A DNA stretch of 64,000 nt from Vibrio agarilyticus (GCF_012641465.1 NZ_JABAIK010000018.1:1-64000); one strand, 5' to 3'. Shown: positions 28,777 to 41,088, numbered from the stretch's first letter. The notes: generated by a model not told the origin, from the sequence alone. A program made the numbers and translations.

Positions 28777-30408
28777 ATGACAGCCATGATGCCTGAAAAA
28801 ACACCCGGTAACCACGCGACTTCGGCGGCAACTTTGACCATAGAAGCGCCGATGACCTCAGAGCAGCAGGCTATTTTTGAAGCGCCAGCGCAGGTTTTTT
28901 TGAATACTCTGTGCCAACATTTTGCTGCGCGAGTGCCACAGCTGTTGGAAGAACGCGTGCGTCGGCAACGCAAAATTGACGCCGGTGCTTTACCCGATCT
29001 CTTGCCACAAACGCAAGATATTCGCGAAGGGAGCTGGAAGATTCTAGGCGTTCCCGCCGACTTACAAGATCGGCGCGTTGAGATAACGGGCCCCACTGAC
29101 AGAAAAATGGTGATCAATGCGCTAAATGCCAGAGTGAAAGTCTTTATGGCGGATTTTGAAGATTCGCTTGCACCGACATGGAATCGAGTACTTGATGGCC
29201 AAGTCAATTTACGCGATGCCGTTAATGGAACCATCGCATTTGAAGATGAAGCGCGAGGCAAAACGTACCAATTAGATCCCGATCCTGCTGTGCTTATTTG
29301 CCGCGTTCGTGGGTTGCATTTGCTTGAAAAGCACGTCCATTTTGACGGTATTGCCATTCCCGCAGCGCTGTTTGACTTTGCACTTTACTTTATTAACAAC
29401 CACGTCGCACTGTTAAACAAAGGCAGTGGGCCGTATTTCTATCTGCCTAAATTGCAAAGTCATCAAGAAGCGCAGTGGTGGAGTGAGGTGTTTCACTTTA
29501 CTGAGAGCTATTTTGGTCTCGAAACAGGCACGATTAAGGCGACGGTATTAATCGAAACGCTGCCAGCGGTGTTTGAAATGGATGAAATCCTGTTTGCTCT
29601 AAAGGAACATATTGTCGGCCTCAACTGTGGTCGTTGGGATTATATTTTCAGTTATATCAAAACATTAAAAGCCTATCCTGACCGAGTCTTACCCGATCGC
29701 CAAGTGGTCACTATGGATAAACCGTTTCTGAATGCCTATTCCCGTCTATTGGTGCGTACATGCCATCGCCGAGGCGCGTTTGCTATGGGGGGAATGGCCG
29801 CCTTTATTCCAAGCAAAGATGCTGATGAAAACACTCACGTACTTGCGAAAGTGCGCAACGACAAGTGGCTTGAAGCGCGCAATGGCCACGATGGTACTTG
29901 GGTGGCTCATCCGGGCTTAGCCGATACAGCGATGGCGGTCTTTGAAGAAGCTTTGGCTGGCGCGCCAAACCAGCTTAGTGAGCTTCGAAACGATGATGCG
30001 CCGATTGATGCCACTATGCTGCTGGCTCCTTGTGAAGGCCCGCGTACTGAGCAGGGAATGCGTCACAATATTCGAGTGGCGTTACGCTACATCGAAGCTT
30101 GGATTTCGGGTAACGGCTGCGTTCCTATTTATGGTCTGATGGAGGACGCCGCGACCGCAGAAATTTCACGCACCTCTATTTGGCAGTGGATTCAACACCA
30201 AAAAACCTTAGACAACGGACAAGTGGTGACCAACGAGCTGTTTTGCCACTACCTAGTTGAAGAAATTGAAGTGGTTAAACAGGAAGTTGGCGAGGCTTAC
30301 TTTGCTGCGGGCCGATTTGCTGAAGCCGCGCAATTAATGACGCAACTGACGACCAGTGCGGAGCTCACCAACTTTCTTACAGAGCCTGGCTATGACTATT
30401 TGAGTTAG
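28777..30408 (+). CDS. aceB: Malate synthase A
   Basis: Condenses glyoxylate with acetyl-CoA to malate in the glyoxylate shunt. The 543-residue product has the malate synthase A signatures ITGPTDRKMVINALNA, VFMADFEDSLAPTWNR and GLNCGRWDYIFSYIK (the conserved GR.DYI block), and the C-terminal catalytic Asp region GLMEDAATAEISR. AAGGAA lies 7 bases before the ATG. aceA follows 281 bp downstream, with a repeat element between; no aceK is present after aceA. Confidence 0.97.
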   Translation: MTAMMPEKTPGNHATSAATLTIEAPMTSEQQAIFEAPAQVFLNTLCQHFAARVPQLLEERVRRQRKIDAGALPDLLPQTQDIREGSWKILGVPADLQDRRVEITGPTDRKMVINALNARVKVFMADFEDSLAPTWNRVLDGQVNLRDAVNGTIAFEDEARGKTYQLDPDPAVLICRVRGLHLLEKHVHFDGIAIPAALFDFALYFINNHVALLNKGSGPYFYLPKLQSHQEAQWWSEVFHFTESYFGLETGTIKATVLIETLPAVFEMDEILFALKEHIVGLNCGRWDYIFSYIKTLKAYPDRVLPDRQVVTMDKPFLNAYSRLLVRTCHRRGAFAMGGMAAFIPSKDADENTHVLAKVRNDKWLEARNGHDGTWVAHPGLADTAMAVFEEALAGAPNQLSELRNDDAPIDATMLLAPCEGPRTEQGMRHNIRVALRYIEAWISGNGCVPIYGLMEDAATAEISRTSIWQWIQHQKTLDNGQVVTNELFCHYLVEEIEVVKQEVGEAYFAAGRFAEAAQLMTQLTTSAELTNFLTEPGYDYLS

Positions 30409-30419
30409 TGCCAAGCGGT

Positions 30420-30546
30420 TATACCCGTCCTACTTGAAGTTGCAGCGTTGTTGACTGGCGCTCGCAAACCTCATTACATAGCTCACCTATGCTCAGAGGC
30501 TTTGCTCGCTTGTCGCCTACCTGAATCTTCAAGTTGTTTGGGTATA
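30420..30546 (+). repeat. Intergenic repeat, copy 2 (127 bp)
   Basis: Bounded by TATACCC and GGGTATA, with the outer arms CTACTTGAAGTTGCAG and CTTCAAGTTGTTTGG in inverted relation. The body has CAAACCTCATTACATAGCTC and CTATGCTCAGAGGCTTTGCT. It is the most compact full copy and lacks the TTCACGAAG insert seen in copies 3 and 5. It lies between aceB and aceA. Confidence 0.88.
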
Positions 30547-30689
30547 CAAAAAAATCGGTCGCGAGAAGACACATTAGGGTGCTTACGGTAGCGTTAGCGG
30601 TTCTGCCTGGGCGAAAAATAGGGCGCACTTATTTGATGTGCAGGAGATAGCCTGCTTCAACTTAGTGCATTACACCGAAGGGAGACACC

Positions 30690-32015
30690 ATGTCACAGCC
30701 AACCCCATCACTGACTCGACAGCAGCAAATTGACGCTTTAGAACACGACTGGGCGACCAATCCTCGCTGGAAGCACGTTAAACGACCTTATACCGCGGAA
30801 GAGGTTGTATCACTGCGAGGCTCGTTTGTGGCCGAAAATACTGTGGCGCAACGCGGCGCCGATAAACTATGGCAACTGGTCAATGGCGATGCTAAAAAAG
30901 GGTATGTTAATTGCCTTGGCGCGCTGACCGGCGGTCAAGCGGTTCAGCAAGCTAAGGCTGGCATTGAGGCGATTTATTTGTCTGGCTGGCAGGTTGCTGC
31001 AGACAATAATACCGCATCAACGATGTACCCTGATCAGTCACTTTACCCGGTAGATTCTGTGCCTGCCGTTGTAAAACGGATCAACAACGCGTTTCGCCGC
31101 GCGGATCAAATTCAATGGTCAAACGGGGTGACACCAAGCGATGAACAAGGCGTGGATTACTACCTTCCTATTGTTGCTGATGCGGAAGCTGGATTTGGCG
31201 GTGTGCTCAATGCCTATGAGTTGATGAAAGCCATGATTGAAGCGGGGGCTTCAGGGGTTCATTTTGAAGATCAACTCGCCTCAGTGAAAAAGTGCGGTCA
31301 TATGGGCGGGAAAGTGCTGGTGCCAACGCAAGAAGCGGTACAGAAGTTAGTTGCGGCGCGTCTTGCGGCCGATGTCGCAGGAACAACAACGCTAGTGATT
31401 GCTCGAACCGACGCAAATGCCGCTGACCTATTAACCTCCGATTGTGATCCCTACGATCAGGACTTTATTGTGGGTGAGCGTACGGCTGAGGGCTTTTATC
31501 GCGTGCGCGCTGGGATTGATCAAGCGATCTCTCGCGGCTTGGCTTACGCGCCTTATGCCGATTTAGTGTGGTGTGAGACCGCAACGCCGTGTTTGGAAGA
31601 GGCGCGTAAATTTGCTGAAGCCATTCATGCGGAGCATCCAGACCAACTGCTCGCTTATAACTGCTCACCGTCATTCAATTGGGAGAAAAACTTAGACGCT
31701 GAAACAATCGCTAAATTTCAGCAAGCATTGGCTGATATGGGCTATAAATATCAATTTATTACCTTGGCTGGGATTCATAACATGTGGTTCAACATGTTTG
31801 AGCTGGCTCATGCTTATGCGCAAGGAGAGGGAATGCGTCATTATGTTGAAAAAGTGCAGCGTCCTGAATTTGCCGCCGCAGAAAAAGGCTACACCTTTGT
31901 CGCGCATCAACAAGAAGTTGGCACGGGGTACTTTGATAAGATGACCAATATTATTCAAGGTGGAAACTCGTCAGTGACTGCATTGACAGGTTCAACCGAA
32001 GAAGATCAGTTTTAA
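30690..32015 (+). CDS. aceA: Isocitrate lyase
   Basis: Splits isocitrate into succinate and glyoxylate, feeding AceB. The 441-residue product has the catalytic loop [14 protein letters not shown] with the active-site cysteine, the Mg-binding [27 protein letters not shown], and [11 protein letters not shown]. The length is close to E. coli AceA (434). GGGAGA lies 7 bases before the ATG. Whether it is cotranscribed with aceB across the intervening repeat is not visible from sequence. Confidence 0.98.
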   Translation: MSQPTPSLTRQQQIDALEHDWATNPRWKHVKRPYTAEEVVSLRGSFVAENTVAQRGADKLWQLVNGDAKKGYVNCLGALTGGQAVQQAKAGIEAIYLSGWQVAADNNTASTMYPDQSLYPVDSVPAVVKRINNAFRRADQIQWSNGVTPSDEQGVDYYLPIVADAEAGFGGVLNAYELMKAMIEAGASGVHFEDQLASVKKCGHMGGKVLVPTQEAVQKLVAARLAADVAGTTTLVIARTDANAADLLTSDCDPYDQDFIVGERTAEGFYRVRAGIDQAISRGLAYAPYADLVWCETATPCLEEARKFAEAIHAEHPDQLLAYNCSPSFNWEKNLDAETIAKFQQALADMGYKYQFITLAGIHNMWFNMFELAHAYAQGEGMRHYVEKVQRPEFAAAEKGYTFVAHQQEVGTGYFDKMTNIIQGGNSSVTALTGSTEEDQF

Positions 32016-32100
32016 GTCTGGCCACAGTGCCAAACGTGACCATCAATAATTAATGGTCGATAACGCTTTCCAATGTTGCCCTTTAAGGTTGTTTCACCTT

Positions 32101-32139
32101 CGCCCACTTGTCAGCCTTCGCAAGTGGGTGATTTTTTTT
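32101..32139 (+). terminator. Intrinsic terminator after aceA
   Basis: CCCACTTG and CAAGTGGG form an 8-bp stem around a 10-base loop, followed by TGA and eight T residues. It ends the aceBA unit just before the convergent CBS gene. Confidence 0.88.
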
Positions 32140-32147
32140 AGATAAGA

Positions 32148-32609
32148 TTACACAGATGTGCCTGCCTCTGTGTCGACTTCCTCGGGTTCATTTTCTTCTT
32201 GCAGTTCAAGTAAATTGATAGCGATTGCGACAAAGTCACTGTCAGTAATAATGCCCACCAAGCGCCCTTTTTCGACCACCGGAAGACACCCAATTTTATG
32301 CTTTTGCATTTGTAAGGCGCTTTGACGTAATCCTGCTCGAGGATCTGCGGTGATAGTATTGGTATGCATAATTTCGTACAGCGGCGTGTTTTGAGTAAAG
32401 GAGTCATCCATTGAGTGATGGACAAGGCTTGAGTCTTGCGCCGCCAAAAGGTCACGCTGTGTCACCACACCAAGCAAATGCTGGTGGGCATCCACAATCG
32501 GAATATGCCGAATATGCAGCGCGGTCATCATATTTTTTGCATCGGCCAGAGTATGGTGGCGCAGCAGAGTATGCGGCGAGCGTGTCATTAAATCAGCCAC
32601 TTTAATCAT
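32148..32609 (-). CDS. Tandem CBS-domain protein
   Basis: A 153-residue soluble protein made almost entirely of two CBS domains: the first about residues 1-60 (VADLMTRSPHTLL...LGVVTQRDLL), the second about 70-135 (MHTNTITADPRAGL...LVGIITDSDFVAIA). Such pairs bind adenine nucleotides and act as energy sensors, but no partner domain is present here. The C-terminus is acidic. The ATG at 32609 has a near-perfect GGAGG site; the frame extends 28 codons further upstream without support. Confidence 0.92.
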   Translation of the reverse strand: MIKVADLMTRSPHTLLRHHTLADAKNMMTALHIRHIPIVDAHQHLLGVVTQRDLLAAQDSSLVHHSMDDSFTQNTPLYEIMHTNTITADPRAGLRQSALQMQKHKIGCLPVVEKGRLVGIITDSDFVAIAINLLELQEENEPEEVDTEAGTSV

Positions 32610-32983
32610 AATACCTCCGAGTTCAGCGAGTCTGATTTGACTATAGTTTGCCCAAGGCGAAATAACTGGGATCTCGCTCATTTTCATCAACAAAAGTCAT
32701 GAGATCGCGACGGCAGTTTACTTTGTCGCTTGTGCAAAAAATATCACGATGAAGCCGTTCAATTTGGCTTGAGAGCGCGAAAGTGCAGATCGAACAATTT
32801 GACTAATATGGGGTCGTTTAAGCGCGGCGGGCATGGCGTGAGCTAGGCGATAATCATATGGGTTCGAAATTCTTACACTTGGAAACGCCGCACCACTTGC
32901 TATTGCAATGATGCGGCCTATACTAGCCGCTCGCTAAATTTTCATCCAGTCGGCGCGCTGGGCAACGAGACAAGAGCTGTATC
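32610..32983. other. CBS gene-queA divergent region
   Basis: 374 bp with no gene. It contains the queA promoter candidate (listed) near the right end and the promoter of the CBS gene near the left. I see no repeat or RNA structure in it. Confidence 0.55.
32897..32924 (+). promoter_or_regulatory. Candidate sigma-70 promoter for queA-tgt-yajC-secDF
   Basis: TTGCTA and TATACT with a 16-bp spacer lie 60 bp before the queA ATG. Both hexamers are close to consensus and the position is right, but no experimental mapping is available. Confidence 0.5.
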
Positions 32984-35231
<2,248 letters not shown>

Positions 35232-35262
35232 TTTTTTGCGTCATTGGCGTGAAAATTGGGTG

Positions 35263-35308
35263 AACCTTGTGATTCTGTGACCTTTGTCGCTTGAAAAGTG
35301 ACAAGGTT
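35263..35308 (+). promoter_or_regulatory. Competing hairpins in the tgt-yajC gap
   Basis: AACCTTGT (35263-35270) pairs with ACAAGGTT (35301-35308), while CCTTTGTC (35281-35288) can instead pair with GACAAGG (35300-35306). The two stems are mutually exclusive. No T tract follows, so this is not a simple terminator. It sits 50 bp before yajC. Confidence 0.45.
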
Positions 35309-35358
35309 CCCCCCAAGTTTCAAGAATTATCAATACAAATAATAACGAGGATATTTCC

Positions 35359-35688
35359 ATGTTTATTTCTCAGGCTCACGCTGCGGCAGAAGGCGCACAA
35401 CCAGGTGGTGGTTTTGAAATGTTGATCATGCTTGGCATGTTCGCAGTGATTTTCTACTTTATGATTTACCGCCCACAGGCCAAGCGTGCTAAAGAGCACA
35501 AAAGTTTGATGGCTTCGATGGCAAAAGGTGATGAAGTTCTGACCAATGGCGGTCTTGTTGGCAAAATCACCAAAGTGTCGGAAGAGAATGATTACATCTC
35601 TATCGAACTTAATACCAACAACGAAGTTGTGATCAAAAAAGATTTCGTTACTGCCGTGCTACCTAAGGGCACAATGAAGTCTCTATAA
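35359..35688 (+). CDS. yajC: Preprotein translocase accessory subunit YajC
   Basis: YajC associates with SecDF in the inner membrane. The 109-residue product has one membrane helix (about 22-40, [19 protein letters not shown]), the conserved [20 protein letters not shown] and [11 protein letters not shown], and a small cytoplasmic domain. GAGG lies before the ATG. secD follows 22 bp later. Confidence 0.97.
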   Translation: MFISQAHAAAEGAQPGGGFEMLIMLGMFAVIFYFMIYRPQAKRAKEHKSLMASMAKGDEVLTNGGLVGKITKVSEENDYISIELNTNNEVVIKKDFVTAVLPKGTMKSL

Positions 35689-35710
35689 AGACGGCTTAAG
35701 GATCCTCGCT

Positions 35711-37567
35711 GTGTTAAATCGATACCCGTTATGGAAGTACATAATGGTGATGCTTGTTATAGCTGTCGCCGCGCTGTATGCCCTTCCTAATATTTACGGT
35801 GAAGATCCAGCTATTCAAATCACAGGGGCGCGTGGCGCCTCTGTTGATATGGCCACGCTGGACGACGTCACTCAAGCGCTCAAAAAAGATAACCTTGCTT
35901 ATAAGACCGCGGCCCTGGAAAACGGGACCATTCTTGTTCGTTTTAATGATACCGACACGCAGATCAGTGCGCGCGATGTGATCAGCGAAGCGTTAGGCAA
36001 AAACACCATCGTTGCGCTGAACTTAGCGCCAGCCACACCACATTGGTTGGAAACGATAGGTGCCTCTCCCATGAAACTCGGCCTTGACCTTCGCGGCGGT
36101 GTGCATTTCTTAATGGAAGTGGATATGGACGCGGCAATGGAAAAGTTGGTCGGCCAGCAAGAAGAAGCGTTTCGCACCGAGCTGCGTGAAGAGCGTTTAC
36201 GCTATCGCGCGATTCGTCCGATTGGGCGTGATGGTGTTGAAGTTTTGATGCGTAACGCTGAGCAGTTAGCTCAAGCGCAAGCACTACTTGAAAAAAATCA
36301 TCCAGACATGATTTTTACTGCAAGTGATGAGCCAGGACGTTTTGCTATCACTGCAATGTTTACCGAAGCTCGCTTGCAAGAAATTCGCAATTACGCCGTT
36401 GAGCAAAATATCACTATTTTGCGTAACCGCGTGAATGAGTTGGGTGTTGCTGAGCCGTTGGTACAGCGCCAAGGTGCGAATCGCATCGTGGTCGAATTAC
36501 CGGGTGTGCAAGATACCGCTCGTGCAAAAGAGATTTTGGGTGCTACGGCAACACTTGAATTTCGCGAAGTTGATGATAAAGCGGATCTTGCGGCAGCCGC
36601 AAACGGTCGCGCGCCAGCGGGTAGCGAAATTAAACAAGATCGCGATGGTCGTCCTGTCGTACTTAAAAAACGTGTGATCTTAAGTGGTGCAAGCATTACT
36701 GATGCAAGTTCTAGCGTCGACGAGTATGGCCGCCCACAAGTTAACATCTCGCTTGATAGCGAAGGTGGCAACAAAATGTCGGCGTTTTCGAAAAAGAATA
36801 TCGGTAAGCTCATGGCGACCGTATTTGCTGAGTACAAAGACAGTGGTCGCCGCAATGCTGACGGTAAAGTAATTCTGAGTAAGCACGAAGAAGTGATAAA
36901 CCAAGCCACTATTCAGTCGGCTTTGGGACGCAACTTCCGCATTACTGGCATCGACTCCGCAGCAGAAGCGCATAACTTAGCGCTGCTATTGCGCGCTGGT
37001 GCACTGATTGCGCCAATCTCTATAGTAGAAGAGCGCACGATTGGTCCATCAATGGGCCAGCAAAATATCGACATGGGTATTCAAGCGTGTATTTGGGGTA
37101 TGCTTGCGGTCATGCTGTTTGCCGTTGTTTATTACCGTAAGTTTGGTCTGATTGCTAACCTCGCATTAATGGCCAACCTTGTGCTGATTATCGGTATCAT
37201 GTCGATGATTCCAGGGGCGACGATGACGCTACCTGGCATTGCCGGTATCGTATTAACGGTCGGTATGGCGGTCGATGCGAACGTGCTCATTTTCGAACGT
37301 ATTCGAGAAGAGTTACGTGAAGGTCGCAACCCGCAACAAGCGATTCATCAAGGTTATGCCAACGCCTTTAGCACCATTGCTGATGCAAACATTACCACCT
37401 TGATCACGGCAATTATTTTGTTTGCGGTGGGAACCGGCGCAATCAAAGGCTTTGCAGTAACGCTGTCGATCGGTATTTTAACCTCGATGTTTACAGCGAT
37501 TGTGGGTACACGTTGTGTGGTGAATTTTCTGTACGGCGGTAAACGCATCGATAAGTTGTCGATCTAA
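35711..37567 (+). CDS. secD: Protein translocase subunit SecD
   Basis: SecD works with SecF to pull secreted proteins through the Sec channel using the proton-motive force. The 618-residue product has an N-terminal membrane helix (about 9-28), the large periplasmic P1 domain with [16 protein letters not shown], and a C-terminal block of five helices with [18 protein letters not shown]. The start is GTG with AAGGATC upstream. The length matches E. coli SecD (615). SecF follows after 14 bp. Confidence 0.98.
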   Translation: MLNRYPLWKYIMVMLVIAVAALYALPNIYGEDPAIQITGARGASVDMATLDDVTQALKKDNLAYKTAALENGTILVRFNDTDTQISARDVISEALGKNTIVALNLAPATPHWLETIGASPMKLGLDLRGGVHFLMEVDMDAAMEKLVGQQEEAFRTELREERLRYRAIRPIGRDGVEVLMRNAEQLAQAQALLEKNHPDMIFTASDEPGRFAITAMFTEARLQEIRNYAVEQNITILRNRVNELGVAEPLVQRQGANRIVVELPGVQDTARAKEILGATATLEFREVDDKADLAAAANGRAPAGSEIKQDRDGRPVVLKKRVILSGASITDASSSVDEYGRPQVNISLDSEGGNKMSAFSKKNIGKLMATVFAEYKDSGRRNADGKVILSKHEEVINQATIQSALGRNFRITGIDSAAEAHNLALLLRAGALIAPISIVEERTIGPSMGQQNIDMGIQACIWGMLAVMLFAVVYYRKFGLIANLALMANLVLIIGIMSMIPGATMTLPGIAGIVLTVGMAVDANVLIFERIREELREGRNPQQAIHQGYANAFSTIADANITTLITAIILFAVGTGAIKGFAVTLSIGILTSMFTAIVGTRCVVNFLYGGKRIDKLSI

Positions 37568-37581
37568 GGTTAGGTATCATT

Positions 37582-38529
37582 ATGTTTCAGTTACTTAAAG
37601 CAGAAAAAACGATCGACTTTATGCGCTGGTCCAAGGCGGCCTTTGCACTATCGCTTATTGTGATTGCGGGTTCGATTTTTTCACTCTCAACCAAATGGTT
37701 GAACTGGGGGTTGGACTTCACCGGTGGGACTTTAATTGAAGTCGGTTTTGAAAAACCGGCTAATTTAGAGAACATTCGTGCAGCCCTTAAAGCCGAAGGC
37801 TTTGGTGATGCGACGGTGCAAAATTTTGGCTCCGCTCGTGATGTCATGGTGCGTTTACGCCCACGTGAAAATGTGGCAGGTGAACAACTTGGCGCGCAAA
37901 TTATTGCGGCAATTAAGACCGGAACAGGTGAAGACGTTCAAATGCGTCGTATCGAGTTCGTCGGTCCAAACGTCGGAGATGAGCTTGCTGAGGCGGGTGG
38001 CCTTGCGATTTTGGTCGCGCTGATTTGTATCTTAATGTATGTCTCAATGCGTTTTGAGTGGCGTCTAGCCGCGGGTGCGGTTATGGCACTGGCTCATGAC
38101 ATCATTATCACGCTAGGGATATTCTCCATTTTACAAATTGAAGTGGACTTAACGATCGTCGCAGCCTTGTTGACGGTTGTTGGTTACTCACTCAACGATA
38201 CCATCGTGGTTTTTGACCGTATTCGTGAAAACTTCCGCAAGATGCGTAAAGATGAGGCTCCTGAGGTACTCAATAGCGCCATTACACAAACGCTGAGCCG
38301 TACACTTATCACGTCGGCAACCACGCTGTTTGTGGTCATTGCTCTGTTCACTCAAGGTGGTGCGATGATCCACGGTTTTGCGCTGGCACTATTGCTTGGT
38401 ATTACCGTTGGTACTTACTCATCAATTTACGTGGCATCAGCATTGTCACTTCACCTTGGTATCAAGCGTGAGCATTTGATGCCACCTCAAGTGGAAAAAG
38501 AAGGCGAAGAGCTCGATCAGCTGCCATAA
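37582..38529 (+). CDS. secF: Protein translocase subunit SecF
   Basis: Partner of SecD. The 315-residue product has an N-terminal helix, the periplasmic LDFTGGTLIEVGFEKP domain, and five C-terminal helices with GYSLNDTIVVFDRIRENFRK, the conserved proton-path Asp region. It is the last gene of the queA-tgt-yajC-secDF cluster and is followed by a strong terminator. Confidence 0.98.
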   Translation: MFQLLKAEKTIDFMRWSKAAFALSLIVIAGSIFSLSTKWLNWGLDFTGGTLIEVGFEKPANLENIRAALKAEGFGDATVQNFGSARDVMVRLRPRENVAGEQLGAQIIAAIKTGTGEDVQMRRIEFVGPNVGDELAEAGGLAILVALICILMYVSMRFEWRLAAGAVMALAHDIIITLGIFSILQIEVDLTIVAALLTVVGYSLNDTIVVFDRIRENFRKMRKDEAPEVLNSAITQTLSRTLITSATTLFVVIALFTQGGAMIHGFALALLLGITVGTYSSIYVASALSLHLGIKREHLMPPQVEKEGEELDQLP

Positions 38530-38543
38530 TCTTCATCAAAGTC

Positions 38544-38575
38544 AAAAAAGCTACTGCAAGTCAGTAGCTTTTTTT
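38544..38575 (+). terminator. Intrinsic terminator after secF
   Basis: AAGCTACTG and CAGTAGCTT form a 9-bp stem around a short loop, followed by a run of T. It is flanked by A residues on the 5' side, as in a bidirectional terminator. Confidence 0.92.
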
Positions 38576-38604
38576 ATTGGCGGCAACTCGATGAGGAGGT
38601 AAAG

Positions 38605-39156
38605 ATGACCCATCATAATGCGCATTCGCGTTTGGCCTTGGTCATGATTGATATTCAAAATGGTGTGTTGAGTTTACCTTTGGCGCACGATCCCGATCAT
38701 TTGGTGCAAAGAGCGGCGCAGCTTGTTTCACTCTTTCATCATAATGAGTTACCTGTTGTTGCCGTGAATGTGGCAGGGCGGCCTTCAGGTCGTACCGATC
38801 AGGTTCAGGCTCATGTTGATATGAGTGGTCGTTGGAGTGAGTTGGACTCACGCTTGCCTTTGAAGGCTGATGATATCTATGTGACCAAGCATTGCTGGGG
38901 TGCATTTACTCAATCGACGCTCCATCAGCAGTTGCAATTCGCCGGAGTGAATCAAATTGCACTGGTAGGTGTTTCGACCAGCATTGGGGTTGAGAGTACG
39001 GCAAGGCAAGCGTTTGATCTTGGCTATAACGTACTTTGTTTAACCGATGTGATGACCGATGTGCATCTTGATAATCACCTCTACAGTTGTGAGCATATTT
39101 TCCCGCGTTTGGGTGAAGTCATAGAGAGTGCGACCTTAATCAGCCAAATGAATTAA
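38605..39156 (+). CDS. YecD-like isochorismatase-superfamily protein
   Basis: A 183-residue protein of the cysteine-hydrolase/isochorismatase fold. Conserved positions visible are Asp in LVMIDIQNG (about 16), Lys in YVTKHCWGAF (about 95) and the loop GVSTSIGVESTARQA. At the usual nucleophile position of that loop (TxxCVxxTA) there is Gly, as in isochorismatases and E. coli YecD, whose loop is almost the same. So it should not act as a Cys-dependent amidohydrolase. The reaction is unknown. GAGGAGG lies 8 bases upstream of the ATG. Confidence 0.88.
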   Translation: MTHHNAHSRLALVMIDIQNGVLSLPLAHDPDHLVQRAAQLVSLFHHNELPVVAVNVAGRPSGRTDQVQAHVDMSGRWSELDSRLPLKADDIYVTKHCWGAFTQSTLHQQLQFAGVNQIALVGVSTSIGVESTARQAFDLGYNVLCLTDVMTDVHLDNHLYSCEHIFPRLGEVIESATLISQMN

Positions 39157-39164
39157 ATGGATAT

Positions 39165-39191
39165 AAAAAAAGCCTGCTTTGATAGCAGGCT
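39165..39191 (-). terminator. Intrinsic terminator on the suhB side
   Basis: On the minus strand, AGCCTGCTATC-AAAGCAGGCT is followed by seven T residues. It lies 175 bp beyond suhB with a repeat element between. On the plus strand there is no T run, so it mainly ends suhB transcription. Confidence 0.8.
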
Positions 39192-39195
39192 GTCA

Positions 39196-39333
39196 TATAC
39201 CCTTTCCACTTGAAGTTGCAGCGTTGTTGGCGGGCTCTCACAAACCTCATCACATAGTCTGTCTATGTTCACGAAGTGCTCAGAGGCTTTGCTCGTTTGC
39301 CGCTTACCTGTATCTTTAATTGGTTTGGGTATA
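39196..39333 (+). repeat. Intergenic repeat, copy 3 (138 bp, with insert)
   Basis: Bounded by TATACCC and GGGTATA. It has CTTGAAGTTGCAGCGTTGTT, CACAAACCTCATCACATAG and GCTCAGAGGCTTTGCTCG, and contains an extra GTTCACGAAGT between the CTAT and GCTCAGAGG blocks, shared only with copy 5. It lies between the YecD-like gene and suhB. Confidence 0.88.
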
Positions 39334-39366
39334 GGTAGTTTGAGCTTATCGCTTAGTGAGCGGCAA

Positions 39367-40170
39367 TTATTTTAGAATCGCAGCGTTACCGTTTTCACGG
39401 ATATGTTTAAGAATGATCTTAACGCCACGCGCACTTGATGCCACCACGTTACCAGATTGCATGTAATCCACGCCACCGGCAAAGTCAGTGACGATAGCGC
39501 CAGCTTCGCGAGCAATCAATTCACCTGCTGCGGTATCCCAAGGCTTTAGACCAAGCTCAAAGAAACCGTCAACACGGCCAGCGGCCACGTAGCAAAGGTC
39601 TAATGCCGCTGAACCAGTGCGGCGGAAGTCGGCCACATCAACAAACAATGCACTTAGAATTTTTAGGTAAGATTCTGAATGTTGCTTTTGCTTGTACGGG
39701 AAACCCGTTGCCAGTACCGCACCATTAAGATCTTTTGGTTGTGGAATTCGAATACGGGCGCTGTTGAGTTGCGCGCCAGAGCCACGTTGAGCGGTGAAAA
39801 GCTCATTAAGCATTGGATCGTAAACACAGGCAACTTCAGTACGGCCTTTAATGCGAACCGCAATAGAGACAGAAAAATGAGGTAAACCTTTTACGAAGTT
39901 GGTCGTGCCATCCAGTGGGTCGATGATCCATTGAACGTCCTTATCTTTACCATTGATAAGGCCTTTCTCTTCAGCAACGATACAGTGCTCTGGATAAGAG
40001 TTCTTAATTGTATCGATGATGATCGCTTCAGCTTCTTTGTCGACGTTAGTCACAAAGTCATTAGTGCCTTTTTGTGACGATTCAATTTTGTCAGCGTGTT
40101 CAAGCGATTTAGCAATATGATTACCTGCTTTTCGCGCAGCGCGAATAGCAATGTTTAGCATTGGATGCAT
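39367..40170 (-). CDS. suhB: Inositol-1-monophosphatase SuhB
   Basis: Mg-dependent phosphatase fold; in E. coli SuhB also works in rRNA antitermination and ribosome assembly. The 267-residue product has the metal-binding motif WIIDPLDGTTNFVKGLPHFS, an upstream EEKG Glu (VAEEKGL), and the C-terminal WDTAAGELIAREAG. The length equals that of E. coli SuhB. It is a single-gene unit divergent from trmJ, with 186 bp between the starts. Confidence 0.97.
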   Translation of the reverse strand: MHPMLNIAIRAARKAGNHIAKSLEHADKIESSQKGTNDFVTNVDKEAEAIIIDTIKNSYPEHCIVAEEKGLINGKDKDVQWIIDPLDGTTNFVKGLPHFSVSIAVRIKGRTEVACVYDPMLNELFTAQRGSGAQLNSARIRIPQPKDLNGAVLATGFPYKQKQHSESYLKILSALFVDVADFRRTGSAALDLCYVAAGRVDGFFELGLKPWDTAAGELIAREAGAIVTDFAGGVDYMQSGNVVASSARGVKIILKHIRENGNAAILK

Positions 40171-40356
40171 ACGAATTTCCCAACGGATGTTAAAGAACGA
40201 TAGAAAGCGGCGCGCAGTATACCAAAGCGTAGCAAAAAAGGAAGTGGGTATTTTTTAAGCGGCCCTGAGTAGGGAGTGAGGGGAGCCCTGTCATACTAGG
40301 GTTCAATGATTTTGTATGGTATTATTTGTCGGTTTTTTACTTACATTTGGGCGGTT

Positions 40357-41088
40357 ATGTTAGATCAGGTCAAAATCATTCTTGTTGGCACATCCCACTC
40401 GGGCAATATTGGCTCTGCAGCGCGGGCGATGAAGGTGATGGGTATTGAACATTTGGTCCTGGTTGATCCGCAATGTGAGGTTGACGCTCAAGCCATTGCG
40501 ATGGCCTCAGGGGCTTCGGATATTGCACTAAATGCCACGACGGTAGCAACGCTTGACGAAGCAGTTGAAGATTGCACCTTGGTTGTCGGCTCTAGCGCTC
40601 GCTCGCGCACGTTAGAGTGGCCTATGCTCACCCCAAGAGAATGTGGTGCGAAGTTTGCCAAAGAAGGGTTGCAAAACAAAGTGGCACTCGTTTTTGGTCG
40701 TGAACGTACTGGTTTAACCAATGATGAGTTGCAAAAATGCCACTATCACGTTTGCATTCCAGCCAATCCAGAGTATAGCTCACTCAACTTAGCCATGGCA
40801 GTGCAAACTTTGTGTTATGAAGTGCGAGTGGCTCATCTCGAGCAGGAGCAAGCGCATTTTCATGCCGATGTAGAAACCGAGTACCCGCGTCATCAGGAAC
40901 TTGAACGCTTTTATCACCATTTAGAAACGGTATTGCTTGAAACTCAGTTTATTAAGCCAGAGCAACCAGGCCAGGTAATGAATAAATTGAGACGTTTATT
41001 CAGCCGCGCTCGTCCTGAAGCGCAAGAGTTGAATATTTTACGTGGCGTGCTGACGGCAGTGGAAAAGCGATTTCGTCATTCCAAATGA
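40357..41088 (+). CDS. trmJ: tRNA 2'-O-methyltransferase TrmJ
   Basis: SPOUT methyltransferase modifying position 32 of tRNAs. The 243-residue product has [20 protein letters not shown] at the start and the knot motifs [17 protein letters not shown] and [17 protein letters not shown]. The ATG at 40357 is chosen because the family begins LDxVxIILVxTxHxGN; the frame is open 17 codons upstream. The length fits E. coli TrmJ (246). It is followed by the isc operon, as in Vibrio and E. coli. Confidence 0.97.
   Translation: MLDQVKIILVGTSHSGNIGSAARAMKVMGIEHLVLVDPQCEVDAQAIAMASGASDIALNATTVATLDEAVEDCTLVVGSSARSRTLEWPMLTPRECGAKFAKEGLQNKVALVFGRERTGLTNDELQKCHYHVCIPANPEYSSLNLAMAVQTLCYEVRVAHLEQEQAHFHADVETEYPRHQELERFYHHLETVLLETQFIKPEQPGQVMNKLRRLFSRARPEAQELNILRGVLTAVEKRFRHSK

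Noticed and set aside
28701-29357. Long antisense frame (218 codons) opposite the start of aceB
   Set aside because: It is serine/arginine-rich with no recognisable motif, and aceB is certain on the other strand.
36391-36909. Antisense frame of 172 codons within secD
   Set aside because: Low-complexity, serine-rich shadow of a well-supported gene; no start signals.
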